The notes below the pieces were generated by a model. It ran no database searches, was not told the origin of the DNA, and saw only the letters and a program-made list of their open reading frames with translations. This document shows positions 1 to 8,072 of a stretch of DNA of 64,000 bases, piece by piece (positions within the stretch are counted from its first letter, which is position 1; every line of letters begins with the position of its first letter). Position numbers and translations under genes: made by a program. Location of the stretch: positions 496,001 through 560,000 of the forward strand of contig CAWDVK010000009.1 in the NCBI GenBank assembly GCA_963805715.1. The letters run 5' to 3'. Source of the stretch: CAWDVK01 sp963805715 (lineage in GTDB: Bacteria > Actinomycetota > Actinomycetes > Streptosporangiales > Streptosporangiaceae).

Positions 1-91
1 CAGGGTGCTTGCTTAGCCGGGGGAGGCTCGCGTCGATGGCCGCGCGTGCCTAGCTAGCGCCACCTCCAGGTCATGCTCGTTGGATGGTGCG

Positions 92-2170
92 ATGAAGACG
101 ATCGGGATCACCCTGGCCGCAGTCGTCCTCATGATCCTCGTCATCGGCTTCTTTGCGATGAGATTTCTCCGGGCCGAGGACAACGACGAATTCGAGGATC
201 TGCCCCAGGAACGCATCCCGTCCCGGCCTGGCGGCGACCGGGATTACCGCGACGAGGACTACCGCAGCCAGGACTATCCCGGTCGGCCCGAGCACCTCGG
301 CGGGAGCAATGGCCGGGGCCGCTTGCGCCGGTCCGGCGCCGAGCGCGAGCCACGAGGCTACGACGATCGTTCCGGCGAGCGCACCATGGACTACGGCAGG
401 CGGCCTGCCGGCCAGGATGAGCGCGGGTCACGGACGGCAGCGGAGCCAGCCGGGCGCCGCGCGGCGGCTGCCTACGAGACACGTCGCGACGGCGAAGGCC
501 CGCAGCGGCGCCCGGACGGCAGGCCTTCGGCCGCTCCGCTGCGAACCGCGGCACGCCCTGGCGGCCGCGGCCAGGACGGCGAGTGGGCCGTTACTGACTG
601 GGACGCTCTGTCGGACGTCGACTACTGGGCTGAGCTGGCGTCGGATAAGCCGCTCGCCACGACGGCGCAGCCGGCCAGCCCCGCTGTGGGCGGCCGCCGC
701 ACCGCGGACCGCCATGCCGAGGCGCGGCCGGGCACCGACCCGCGCGCCATCAGCCAGCCGGGGACGGACTACCAGCAGCTTCCGGTCCGCCAGCGGTCCC
801 AGCCGCCCGCCGCTGCCCCCGCGGCCGGAGCCACTGGTACCGCGCTTCCTGCCCCGGCGCCCCGGCCCGAGTACCTCCCGGCCCCGCACTCCTACCCGTA
901 TGGCCGCCCGGCCGGCGGATCGCGGTTGGCCGATTCCGGTGAGCTGAGCCTGGGCGTACTGGCCGGGCTCGGCGACCCGCAGGGTCGCGGCCGACCCGCC
1001 CAGCTGCCCGGCGACGACGATCCGCTGACCAGCCCGTCGTTGCCTGCCGTCACGGCCGACGACAGCCGGTCCTACCGGAACCCGCGGCCGGGCACGCCGG
1101 GCGGCTCGCCCGCGCAGCCTCCCTACGGCGCGGCGACGCAGCAGTTTCCCGCGCCGGGCGGTTCCGCTGGCAGGCGCGAGGGTTATGACCTCGGCGACCG
1201 CCAGCCAGGGACGCCGATTAGCTGGCCCGGCGGCTACGGCGAGCCAGCGGACGCATCCGAGCGAACTGGTCCCCAGCAGCGGCAGGGCTACGCCCCCGCG
1301 GCCGCGTACCGGGAGCATCCTGACCAGCTGACGCCACAATCGGGCAGCTACCTGGAGGAGACCCGGTCGCCGCGGCACGGCGGGGGCGGTTCGGCCGGAC
1401 GGACGCCCGCACCCGGCCGGAATCCCTATGACAGCTACCCCAGCTCTCCCGCCTCTGTCTATCCGGGGTCCGCTGCCCCAGCGCCCGCTGCCCCGGCGCC
1501 CGCTGCCCCGGCGCCCGCTGCCCCGGCGCCCGCTGCCCCGGCGCCCGCTGCCCCGGCGCCCGCTGTCCTGGCGGAGGGCAGCCGGGCCGGCGGCTACGAC
1601 CGCTCTCCGGCCGGATATGCCGCGAGCGGTCCGCAGCGCTACCAGCCGGCCCCAGCTCACGGCACCGGTCCGGCCGACTACCTAGACTCCCAGCGCGGGC
1701 GCCAGGATCCCTGGTCCGGCGGCCGGCCGGACCCGTCCCTGCCGGACCCGTCCCTGCCGGACCCGTCCCTGCCGGACCCGTCCTTGCCGGACCCGTCCCG
1801 GCCGGGCAGCGCCGGCGAGCGCGGCCAGCAGACGCCGCTGCCTGCCCGCAGCCCGGCCAGCTACCTTGACGGCGGTGCCAGCCTGCTGACCGGGCCAGCG
1901 GCCGACTACGGCCGTGACCGGCCGGAGTCGGCTGCGTCGCTGCCTGTCCGCCCAGCCCACTCTGGCCGCCCCGCGCACGCAGCCCACGCGGCCCACGCCG
2001 ACCGCCCCGCGCACGCTGGCCACCCTGGCCACGCTGCCCAGTCGGGGCGCCCGGCCGCCGGCTATCGCGGCGGTCAGGCCGACCAGACGGGCTACCCGGC
2101 TCCGGACGCTGCGGCGAGCGGAGACGGCTATGGCTATGGCGGGTATCCCGGCTACGGTGGGCTGCGCTAA
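92..2170 (+). CDS. Membrane-anchored, proline/glycine/tyrosine-rich disordered protein
   Basis: About 692 residues. One hydrophobic segment lies at the extreme N-terminus (residues about 4-22, ILVIGFF core), followed at once by an acidic stretch (RAEDNDEFEDLP) and then more than 600 residues of low-complexity sequence rich in Pro, Gly, Ala, Arg, Tyr and Asp. No enzymatic domain is visible. Two perfect peptide repeats occur (PAPAA six times, LPDPS five times), plus His/Ala-rich and Gly/Tyr-rich tails. The ATG at 92 was preferred over a TTG at 80 because it directly precedes the hydrophobic segment. The topology suggests a single-pass protein with a long unstructured cytoplasmic tail, as seen in actinobacterial cell-wall or cell-division scaffolds. 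That role is inference; the family was not recognised. Confidence 0.7.
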   Translation: MKTIGITLAAVVLMILVIGFFAMRFLRAEDNDEFEDLPQERIPSRPGGDRDYRDEDYRSQDYPGRPEHLGGSNGRGRLRRSGAEREPRGYDDRSGERTMDYGRRPAGQDERGSRTAAEPAGRRAAAAYETRRDGEGPQRRPDGRPSAAPLRTAARPGGRGQDGEWAVTDWDALSDVDYWAELASDKPLATTAQPASPAVGGRRTADRHAEARPGTDPRAISQPGTDYQQLPVRQRSQPPAAAPAAGATGTALPAPAPRPEYLPAPHSYPYGRPAGGSRLADSGELSLGVLAGLGDPQGRGRPAQLPGDDDPLTSPSLPAVTADDSRSYRNPRPGTPGGSPAQPPYGAATQQFPAPGGSAGRREGYDLGDRQPGTPISWPGGYGEPADASERTGPQQRQGYAPAAAYREHPDQLTPQSGSYLEETRSPRHGGGGSAGRTPAPGRNPYDSYPSSPASVYPGSAAPAPAAPAPAAPAPAAPAPAAPAPAAPAPAVLAEGSRAGGYDRSPAGYAASGPQRYQPAPAHGTGPADYLDSQRGRQDPWSGGRPDPSLPDPSLPDPSLPDPSLPDPSRPGSAGERGQQTPLPARSPASYLDGGASLLTGPAADYGRDRPESAASLPVRPAHSGRPAHAAHAAHADRPAHAGHPGHAAQSGRPAAGYRGGQADQTGYPAPDAAASGDGYGYGGYPGYGGLR
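1471..1560 (+). repeat. 15-bp tandem repeat, six copies, coding for PAPAA units
   Basis: Six in-frame copies of CGCTGCCCCGGCGCC, the first with one substitution. They lie inside the disordered protein gene and encode a Pro/Ala spacer. The copies are almost identical, so copy number probably varies between strains by slippage. Confidence 0.9.
1727..1801 (+). repeat. 15-bp tandem repeat, five copies, coding for LPDPS units
   Basis: Five in-frame copies of CCGGACCCGTCCCTG, the last two each with a single change. They encode SLPDP repeats in the same disordered protein. Confidence 0.9.
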
Positions 2171-2190
2171 GGGCTGGCCGCGCAGTCTTT

Positions 2191-2246
2191 CCGGATCCCC
2201 CGATCCGGATCCCCCGATCCGGATCCCCCGATCCGGATCCCCCGAT
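2191..2246. repeat. Four perfect copies of a 14-bp intergenic repeat
   Basis: CCGGATCCCCCGAT is repeated four times without change between the disordered protein gene and the next gene. Each junction makes the palindrome GATCCGGATC, and the last copy runs into CCCCCGATCGGGGG, a self-complementary stem. The block could terminate transcription from the upstream gene or bind a protein. It ends 7 bp before a TTGACA promoter element. Confidence 0.85.
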
Positions 2247-2253
2247 CGGGGGG

Positions 2254-2284
2254 TTGACAAACGATGCCTGCAGCCACGGACAAT
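2254..2284 (+). promoter_or_regulatory. Candidate sigma-70-type promoter
   Basis: TTGACA (2254-2259) matches a consensus -35 box. GACAAT (2279-2284) is a fair -10 box, with a longish 19-bp spacer. A start near 2291 would give a short leader that contains the AGGCAGG ribosome site of the gene at 2315. Confidence 0.45.
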
Positions 2285-2314
2285 GTGCCGACCCCCCAAT
2301 CCGAGGCAGGTGTG

Positions 2315-2605
2315 ATGCAGGACGGCGCCCACGACCACGCGCGCAGTTATTTCCTGTATCGCCTCGCCACGGAACTCGACGGTCATGGCTTCCCTGCGAC
2401 CATCAAGACGACCTACCCCGCGGCGCTGCACGTGTATATACCTGGCGCCACCATGCTCGCCGAGAGCATCGACTGCTTCGCTCGCACGGACGATGCCGGC
2501 CGGCTGCGCTGGTATTACCGCTGGTCGTGGGGCGAGCTGCTGCACGACGCCACCGACGCGCCGGGCGCGGCGGCGAAGATCGCCGAGGTTCTCGCCGCGC
2601 GCTGA
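2315..2605 (+). CDS. Small conserved-looking protein of unknown function
   Basis: Encodes 96 residues beginning MQDGAHDHARSYF. The ATG at 2315 was chosen because GAGGCAGG lies just upstream, and because an earlier ATG at 2264 would fall inside the candidate promoter. The protein is soluble with a mixed alpha/beta pattern: an N-terminal helix (YFLYRLATELDG), a beta-rich middle (ALHVYIPGATML), an aromatic stretch (RWYYRWSWGE) and a C-terminal Ala-rich helix. There are no membrane segments and no metal motif. I do not recognise the family; it resembles the many short actinobacterial proteins annotated as hypothetical. Confidence 0.7.
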   Translation: MQDGAHDHARSYFLYRLATELDGHGFPATIKTTYPAALHVYIPGATMLAESIDCFARTDDAGRLRWYYRWSWGELLHDATDAPGAAAKIAEVLAAR

Positions 2606-2712
2606 GGACCGCCCGCGGCTGGCTTGGGACAAACCCGCCTCACGAACGGGCAGCTCAAGACCCGGCAGCCTCAGGACCGGCAAGCCGCCACGAAGAACTG
2701 TGTCCGGGCCCG

Positions 2713-3694
2713 TCAGGCCGGCAGGTGCGGCGGCAGGCCGAAGGCAGGGAAGAGCGCAGCGGCGTCGAGGAACACGTGCAGCCCGGTGATGCGCTCCCCC
2801 GAGATCTCCAGCACTTGCAGCCCCCACGGAGCATGCCCGCCAGCCGGGTCACGCCGGTACTGGCCGAATCCAGGGCATCCGCTGGCCGCCACCGGGATCA
2901 GCCTCGACCCCTCGCACTCGATGCCGGGCCCGAGCATCCACTGACCGATGCTGTCCGCGCCGCGCAACCACATGGCAAACGGCGGCATCGACTGCACCGC
3001 GTCAGCGTGCAGCAACTTCACCAGCGCGGACACGTCGTAGCGCTCGAAGGCGTCGACGTAACTCGCCAGCAGGTCTCCAGCATCAGCGTCCGCGCCCTGC
3101 GGGCGCTCGTCAGCGGGGATCGCCGCCAGCGTGGCGCGAGCGCGCTGCAGCGCGCTGTTGACAGCCGGCACGGTGGTGTCCAGCAGGCCAGCCACCTCCG
3201 CCGCCTGCCAGCGAAGCACCTCGCACAGGATCAGGACGGCGCGCTGCCGGGGCGGAAGGTGCTGCAGGGCCGTCACGAACGCCAGCCGGATGGTCTCCCG
3301 CGCCACTGCGATCTCGGCCGGGTCGCCGTCCGCCGGCACGACACGGGAATCGGCGACCGGCAGTACCCAGCCGCGCTCAGTCATCGGGGGGCCCAGGTGG
3401 GAAAGCTCGGGCGGCGACGAGGGGCCCAGCTCCATTGGGCGGGCCCGGCGCTGGCGCCCGCGCAGCATATCCAGGCAGATGTTGGTAGCGATCCGGTAGA
3501 GCCAGGATCGCGGACTGGATCTTCCCTCGAAGCCACTGGCGGCCTGCCAGGCACGCAGCATGGTCTCCTGCACCGCGTCCTCGGCCTCAAAGCCTGATCC
3601 GAGCATCCGGTAGCAGTAGCCGGTGAGCTTCCCGGCGGTAGCCTTCCAGCAGGTCCGGCCTGATCAGTTCGGTGGTTTGGGGACTCGCAGCCAT
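2713..3694 (-). CDS. ECF sigma factor with C-terminal SnoaL-like domain (SigX5/SigG type), frame broken near 3629
   Basis: Sigma region 2 (LGSGFEAEDAVQETMLRAWQ) and region 4 (LPPRQRAVLILCEVLRWQAA, then a helix-turn-helix) are followed by a SnoaL/NTF2-like domain (LASYVDAFERYDVSALVKLL to HVFLDAAALFPAF). This architecture belongs to the SigG/TIGR02960 group of ECF factors, whose C-terminal domain probably binds a ligand or modulates activity. The N-terminus is in another frame: the minus strand from ATG at 3694 reads MAASPQTTELIRPDLLEGYRR and then shifts. Deleting one A of the pair at 3629-3630 restores RRELTGYCYRMLGSGFEAED, exactly what the family has there. Full length would be about 326 residues. 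As it stands the gene is broken, or the base is an assembly error. Confidence 0.85.
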
Positions 3695-3867
3695 AAGCCA
3701 GGATTCTACGGGCCGACGCTGACAGCGGGCCCGGGCGTTCCGGCCGAGGGTGCACGTCCATTTTGCAGGTAGCCGAGATCGTCTTCGGGACGTGCCTGGT
3801 CAGGCGGTGCGCGTCTGAGCGTCGGGCTTGTTGCAGATGGCTTCCCCAGACACGCGAGATGGTGTCC

Positions 3868-5097
3868 TCATGACGTGACAGCTCCGATCGCTGAGATCCG
3901 CTCTTTCATGAATGCGATCTCGGCGGCGTTGTCGGTGCGTTCGATCGCTGCGCGGTAGGCAGCTTCGGCTTGGTCTGCGTGGCTGAGGCGTCGGAGGAGA
4001 TCGGCGCGGATCGCGTGGAAGAGGTAGTAGTGCTCGAGGGGCAGCTCGTCGATCAGCTCGAGGGCCACCTGCGGGTCGTCGATCTCGGCGACCGCGACGG
4101 CGCGGTTGAGGGCGACGATCGGAGTGGGGGTGATCGCAAGGAGCTGGTCGTAGAGCGCGAGGATCTGGGTCCAGTCGGTTTGCGCCGCGGTGGGCGCGTC
4201 GCTGTGGACGGCGTTGATCGCGGCTTGGATCTGGTAGGGCCCTGGCTGCTTTCGCCGTAGGCATCGGCGGACAAGCTCCTGTCCCTCCTGTATCAGGCTG
4301 CGGTTCCAGCGGCTGCGATCCTGCTCGGGCAGCGGAATGAGCTTCCCCTCCGGAGTGCTGCGCGCCTCGCTGCGTGCCTGTTCGAGCAGCATCAGCGCCA
4401 GAAGCCCGACCGCTTCGGGCTCGTCCGGCATCAGCTCGGCCAGCAGCCGGCCGAGGAGGATCGCTTCCTTGGTCAGCTCCTCGCGGATCAGCCGGTCACC
4501 CGAGCTGGCGGCGTAGCCCTCATTGAAGATCAGGTAGATGACTGCGAGCACCGATGCGAGGCGCGCTGGCAGGTCGGCCTCTTTGGGGACCCGGTAGGGG
4601 ATGCGTGCGTCGCGGATCTTTCCCTTCGCGCGTACCAGTCGCTGGGCCATCGTCGACTCGGAGACCAAGAACGCCCGCGCGATCTCGGGTGTGCTCAGTC
4701 CGCCGAGCAGCCGCAGCGTTAGCGCCACCTGGGCGCCCTGTGCCAGCGAGGGGTGGCAGCAGGTGAAGATCAGGCGCAGGCGATCATCCTGCACCGGGCT
4801 CTCCTCCTGCGGCTCGTCGCGAGCCTGCAGCAGCATCGCCTGGGCGTGGCGGTCGTTACGGGACGACTCGCGGCGCAAGCGGTCGATCGCGCGATTGCGG
4901 GCCGTGGTGATGATCCAGCCGGCCAGCGCCGGCGGTAGGCCGTTCTTCGGCCAGCTCGCCACCGCCGTGGTGAACGCATCCTGGACCGCTTCCTCGGCCA
5001 GGTCAATGTCGCCGAACACGCGGACCATGACAGCCACGGCGCGCCCGTACTGCTCGCGGAACACACGCTCGATCTCCGAGTGGGGGACTGCCGGCAC
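3868..5097 (-). CDS. ECF42-group RNA polymerase sigma factor with TPR-like C-terminal extension
   Basis: About 409 residues. The N-terminal half holds sigma region 2 (DLAEEAVQDAFTTAVASWP, NRAIDRLRRE) and region 4 (LRLLGGLSTPEIARAFLVSE). The second half is a long helical extension (FNEGYAASSGDRLIREELTKEA, then TPR-like repeats ending AAYRAAIERTDNAAEIAFMK), the hallmark of the ECF42 group. Family knowledge: ECF42 genes sit next to DGPF/YCII-domain genes, as here. No anti-sigma gene is needed; the C-terminal extension is thought to regulate activity. The GTG at 5097 lies 8 bp after the stop of the DGPF gene and was preferred to the 5181 start, which would lie inside that gene. The two are almost certainly co-transcribed. 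Confidence 0.88.
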   Translation of the reverse strand: MPAVPHSEIERVFREQYGRAVAVMVRVFGDIDLAEEAVQDAFTTAVASWPKNGLPPALAGWIITTARNRAIDRLRRESSRNDRHAQAMLLQARDEPQEESPVQDDRLRLIFTCCHPSLAQGAQVALTLRLLGGLSTPEIARAFLVSESTMAQRLVRAKGKIRDARIPYRVPKEADLPARLASVLAVIYLIFNEGYAASSGDRLIREELTKEAILLGRLLAELMPDEPEAVGLLALMLLEQARSEARSTPEGKLIPLPEQDRSRWNRSLIQEGQELVRRCLRRKQPGPYQIQAAINAVHSDAPTAAQTDWTQILALYDQLLAITPTPIVALNRAVAVAEIDDPQVALELIDELPLEHYYLFHAIRADLLRRLSHADQAEAAYRAAIERTDNAAEIAFMKERISAIGAVTS

Positions 5098-5105
5098 GCC
5101 CGCCG

Positions 5106-5459
5106 TCAGTCTTCCAGCTCGCCTTGGAACGGGCGTACCTCGATCGGGAGCGTCGTCGCGCGCGCGAGCTTTCCCCCCCACTCGAGCGCTTCATCGAGGC
5201 TGGCCGCCTTGATGATGGTCAAGCCGCCGATGTGCTCCTTGCCCTCCGCATACGGTCCGTCCGTCATGGGCACCTCCTCCTGGCGAGGATGAACCACCGT
5301 CGCGGTGCTCGGCTCGTGAAGGCCGCCTGAGAACACCCACGCCCCCGCTGAGCGCAGCTCCTCGTCTACCGCACGTACATCGCGCATGATCTCGGCAAGC
5401 ACGTCGGCCGGTGGCGGGTCGCTGTCTGGCTGGTAGATGCTGAGCAGGTACTGCTTCAT
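5106..5459 (-). CDS. DGPF/YCII-domain protein, partner of the ECF42 sigma factor
   Basis: 117 residues with the YCII fold pattern: MKQYLLSIYQP at the start, the signature TDGPYAEGKEHIGG at residues about 66-79 (the DGPF motif), and a C-terminal VRPFQG strand. GGGAG precedes the ATG by six bases. The gene lies directly upstream of, and probably in an operon with, the ECF42 sigma gene. In Streptomyces, DGPF genes are targets of their cognate ECF42 factor, so this is likely both neighbour and target. The biochemical role of DGPF proteins is not firmly known. Confidence 0.88.
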   Translation of the reverse strand: MKQYLLSIYQPDSDPPPADVLAEIMRDVRAVDEELRSAGAWVFSGGLHEPSTATVVHPRQEEVPMTDGPYAEGKEHIGGLTIIKAASLDEALEWGGKLARATTLPIEVRPFQGELED

Positions 5460-5491
5460 TGTGGACTCCCTACTTTCGGAGTAGTGCTCTT

Positions 5492-5532
5492 CGGCCAGGC
5501 ACGCAGTGCGAATCTTCCCCGAAGCCTGGCCG
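5492..5532 (-). terminator. Inverted repeat between the DHFR-like and DGPF genes
   Basis: CGGCCAGGC (5492-5500) and GCCTGGCCG (5524-5532) are perfect 9-bp arms around a 23-nt loop. They lie just after the stop of the RibD-like gene, so the repeat may end that transcript or attenuate read-through into the DGPF-sigma pair. There is no U-tract. Confidence 0.4.
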
Positions 5533-5549
5533 GTGAGGCTCGTTCACGC

Positions 5550-6146
5550 TTAGTTCCTCACCGGCTCGTAGGTGGCGATCACCACGCCGGTGGCCGTTGT
5601 GACGCTGTCGGTAAGCCGCAGCGACACGTGCACGCCCCCTGGGAACAGCCGTCGTCCGGTGCCGAGCACGAGCGGGTGGTTCATCAGCAAGTACTCGTCG
5701 ATCAGGTCGGCAGCCATCAGCGAGCCGATCAGCACGCCGCTGCCCATGATCGCCAGAACGCCGCCGGATTGCGCCTTGAGCGCGCGCAGGCCGTCAACGA
5801 TATCGCCGCGCAGCAGCGTCGAGTTGGGCCACGGCAGGGGTTCCTCTAGAGTGGTCGACGCGACGTACTTGGGCGAGTTGTTCAGCGCGTCCTTGAACGG
5901 GCCGCCCTGGGCGTTCCAGGAGGCCAGCAGCTGCTCGTAGGTACGCCGCCCGAACAGCCATCCTGCCAAGCCGCCCCCGGCCGCCATCCTCTCGCCCATC
6001 GCCTTGCCCACGGCGTCGTCAGGCGTTACGGACCGGTGGCCCCAGCCGCCCTGCGTGAACCCGCCTCGGGTGTCCTCGTCTGCGCGGCCAGGTCCCTGCA
6101 TCACGCCGTCAAGCGTCACATGGTTCATAATAACGATTCGACCCAT
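5550..6146 (-). CDS. Dihydrofolate reductase / RibD C-terminal family protein
   Basis: 198 residues starting MGRIVIMNHVTLDGVMQGPG, the typical entry of the RibD_C/DHFR-like family. GGLAGWLFGRRTYE and a central IMGSGVLIGSL follow (the glycine-rich nucleotide-binding turn), and the C-terminus is IATYEPV. AAGGAGG five bases before the ATG fixes the start. Members reduce pterin- or flavin-precursor-like substrates with NADPH, but most genomic paralogues have no assigned substrate. It precedes the DGPF-ECF42 pair on the same strand and may be part of that stress-responsive group. Confidence 0.85.
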   Translation of the reverse strand: MGRIVIMNHVTLDGVMQGPGRADEDTRGGFTQGGWGHRSVTPDDAVGKAMGERMAAGGGLAGWLFGRRTYEQLLASWNAQGGPFKDALNNSPKYVASTTLEEPLPWPNSTLLRGDIVDGLRALKAQSGGVLAIMGSGVLIGSLMAADLIDEYLLMNHPLVLGTGRRLFPGGVHVSLRLTDSVTTATGVVIATYEPVRN

Positions 6147-6749
6147 TTCAGCCTCCTTGACTCGTACGGCGGAGACGGTTGCGCCGCCAGGATCGGTTGC
6201 CAGGCCGACCAGTTATCCGCCTCTCACCTCCTGCACGAACGGCGCAGGCCGAAATCGACACCCGCCCGCGAGCAAGTGACGCAAGTGCCCAGCCGCGGAT
6301 CGAGGACTAGGGCCTGGAGCGTTCCGACGGGCCGTCGGCCCGCTCGCCAGATGCCCACAGGGCCGAAGCGACACAGCCTCGTGAAGCTGTTCACAACCCC
6401 GCGTGCCCGCCCGTGACCAGCAGTTTCGCGCCTCGCCCGATGAGCCTGGCGCGTTCCGGGGCGGTCGCCGCGACGGCGGCACCGCTGGCCTCGGCTGCTC
6501 TTTCGACGCGCTTGGCAGTCAGGCGGACCCCGGCCAGGTCCTCCACCAGCCGGCTGCCTCCGCGAACGGCACCGCGGCAGCGGATCTGCTGGCCGGATAA
6601 CGTGTGCCCTGGCAGCAGCTGACCGCCTTTCGGATGCGCGGTTGCGGGACGCGAAGGCATACGGCAGTGGCGTATGCGCGCGCCCATCAGGTTGCACGCG
6701 GTAAGGTGCCGGTCACCGGTACCTGAGGCCGACAACGGGAGGCGAACGC
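6147..6749. other. Gene-poor stretch with a transposase remnant
   Basis: About 600 bp without an intact gene. The minus strand between about 6391 and 6600 carries a transposase-like fragment, listed separately. The rest shows no convincing ORF, and the promoter of the aminotransferase gene presumably lies near 6690-6740. Confidence 0.5.
6391..6600 (-). pseudogene. Remnant of an ISKra4-family transposase
   Basis: The minus strand reads LVEDLAGVRLTAKRVERAAE followed by ASGAAVAATAPERA. It closely resembles the conserved segment of ISKra4-type transposases (LAGVxLTxKxVERxAExDG, from memory of the family). Only this short segment survives: no DDE catalytic region, no terminal inverted repeats, and the frame ends at 6391. 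It is best read as a decayed insertion-sequence fragment. Confidence 0.45.
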
Positions 6750-7961
6750 ATGACGGTGCCCCAGGCAGGCAGGCTGCGCAACGTCCGTTACGACATCCGC
6801 GGGCCCGTGCTGAGGCACGCCAGGCAGCTGGAGGCGCAGGGCCACCGCATTCTCAAGCTCAACCTCGGCAACCCGGCGCCATTCGGGCTGGATGCTCCGG
6901 ATGCCGTGCTCGGTGACGTGGTCAGGAACATCGGCGACGCGCAGGGCTACAGCGACGCGCGCGGCATTCACCCGGCCAGGCTGGCGGTCGCGCAGTACTA
7001 CGAGCGCCGCGGCGTCCCCGGCGTGGGACCCGACGACGTCTTTCTCGGCAACGGCGTATCGGAGCTCATCGCGATGGCCGTGCAGGCGCTACTGGACCCC
7101 GGCGACGAGGTGCTCATCCCGAGCCCGGACTACCCGCTGTGGACCGCGGCGGTGAACCTCAGCGGCGGCCACGCCGTGCACTACCGCTGCGACGAGCAGG
7201 CAGGCTGGGAACCTGACCTCGAGCACGTCGCGGCGCGGATCACGGCCAGCACGCGGGCCATCGTCATCATCAACCCGAACAACCCGACCGGGGCCGTCTA
7301 CAGCCGGCCGACGCTGCTCGGGCTGCTGGACCTGGCCCGCCGTCATGGCCTGCTGGTGCTGACCGACGAGATCTACGACCAGATCCTGTACGAGGATGCG
7401 GTGCACGAGACGGCCGCCGCGCTCGCGCCTGACCTGCTCGTGCTCTCGATGGGCGGGCTGTCCAAGACCTACCGGCTGGCCGGCTTCCGGTCAGGGTGGC
7501 TGGTGGTGTCGGGGCCGCAGCACGAGGCCGCCGAGTACGTGGAGGGCCTGGAGCTGCTCGCGAACATGCGGCTGTGCCCGAACGTGCCCGCGCAGTACGC
7601 CATCCAGACCGCCCTGGGCGGCGTGAACCATATCTCGGAGCTGCTGCAGCCGGGCGGCCGCCTGCTCGATCAGCGCGATCACGCCTGGCAGAAGCTGACC
7701 GAGATTCCCGGCGTGGACTGCGTCAAGCCGGCCGGCGCCCTGTACCTGTTCCCGCGGCTGGACCCGGATGTGTACAAGATCCGCGACGATGAGCAGCTGG
7801 TCATCGACCTGCTGGAGCAGCAGCACATCCTGCTCACGCACGGGACCGGGTTCAACCTGCCGACGCCGGACCATCTGCGGATGGTATTCCTCGCCGCGGT
7901 GCCGGTCCTCGACGACGCGATCAGTCGGCTGGCCGCGTTCTTGCAGGACTACCACCAGTAG
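6750..7961 (+). CDS. PLP-dependent aminotransferase, AlaA-like
   Basis: 403 residues, fold type I class I/II aminotransferase. Visible motifs: LNLGNPAPFG at residues 37-46, INPNNPTGAVY (174-184) for the substrate and PLP ring, LTDEIYDQILYE (204-215) with the PLP-nitrogen aspartate, and SKTYRLAGFRSGW (238-250) with the Schiff-base Lys239. This arrangement matches AlaA/YfbQ-type alanine-pyruvate transaminases, which make alanine from pyruvate with glutamate as donor. ATG at 6750 is preceded by GGGAGG. The gene stands alone and ends at a strong bidirectional terminator. Confidence 0.9.
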   Translation: MTVPQAGRLRNVRYDIRGPVLRHARQLEAQGHRILKLNLGNPAPFGLDAPDAVLGDVVRNIGDAQGYSDARGIHPARLAVAQYYERRGVPGVGPDDVFLGNGVSELIAMAVQALLDPGDEVLIPSPDYPLWTAAVNLSGGHAVHYRCDEQAGWEPDLEHVAARITASTRAIVIINPNNPTGAVYSRPTLLGLLDLARRHGLLVLTDEIYDQILYEDAVHETAAALAPDLLVLSMGGLSKTYRLAGFRSGWLVVSGPQHEAAEYVEGLELLANMRLCPNVPAQYAIQTALGGVNHISELLQPGGRLLDQRDHAWQKLTEIPGVDCVKPAGALYLFPRLDPDVYKIRDDEQLVIDLLEQQHILLTHGTGFNLPTPDHLRMVFLAAVPVLDDAISRLAAFLQDYHQ

Positions 7962-8011
7962 CGGCGGTCGATCAGCAGGTCCGCGACCCGGCCCCTGACT
8001 GCCCGGAAGCG

Positions 8012-8052
8012 CTCCCGCCCCCGGCGTGAGCGGGTTGCGCCGGGGGCGGGAG
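8012..8052. terminator. Strong bidirectional terminator between convergent genes
   Basis: A perfect 15-bp inverted repeat, CTCCCGCCCCCGGCG / CGCCGGGGGCGGGAG, with an 11-nt loop. It sits midway between the stop codons of the aminotransferase (7961) and the protease (8073) and can serve both. Confidence 0.85.
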
Positions 8053-8072
8053 ACTGCCGGTCAGCCTGGCTT

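Noticed and set aside
1..91. Possible 3' end of an upstream gene
   Set aside because: No frame in this short stretch shows a recognisable C-terminus; nothing can be supported.
1471..1560. CRISPR-like repeat array (also the blocks at 32069 and 52824)
   Set aside because: The units are contiguous, without spacers, and code in frame for peptide repeats.
2254..3597. 447-codon plus-strand ORF
   Set aside because: It is out of frame with the small gene at 2315 and antisense to the sigma factor gene; its composition is shadow-like.
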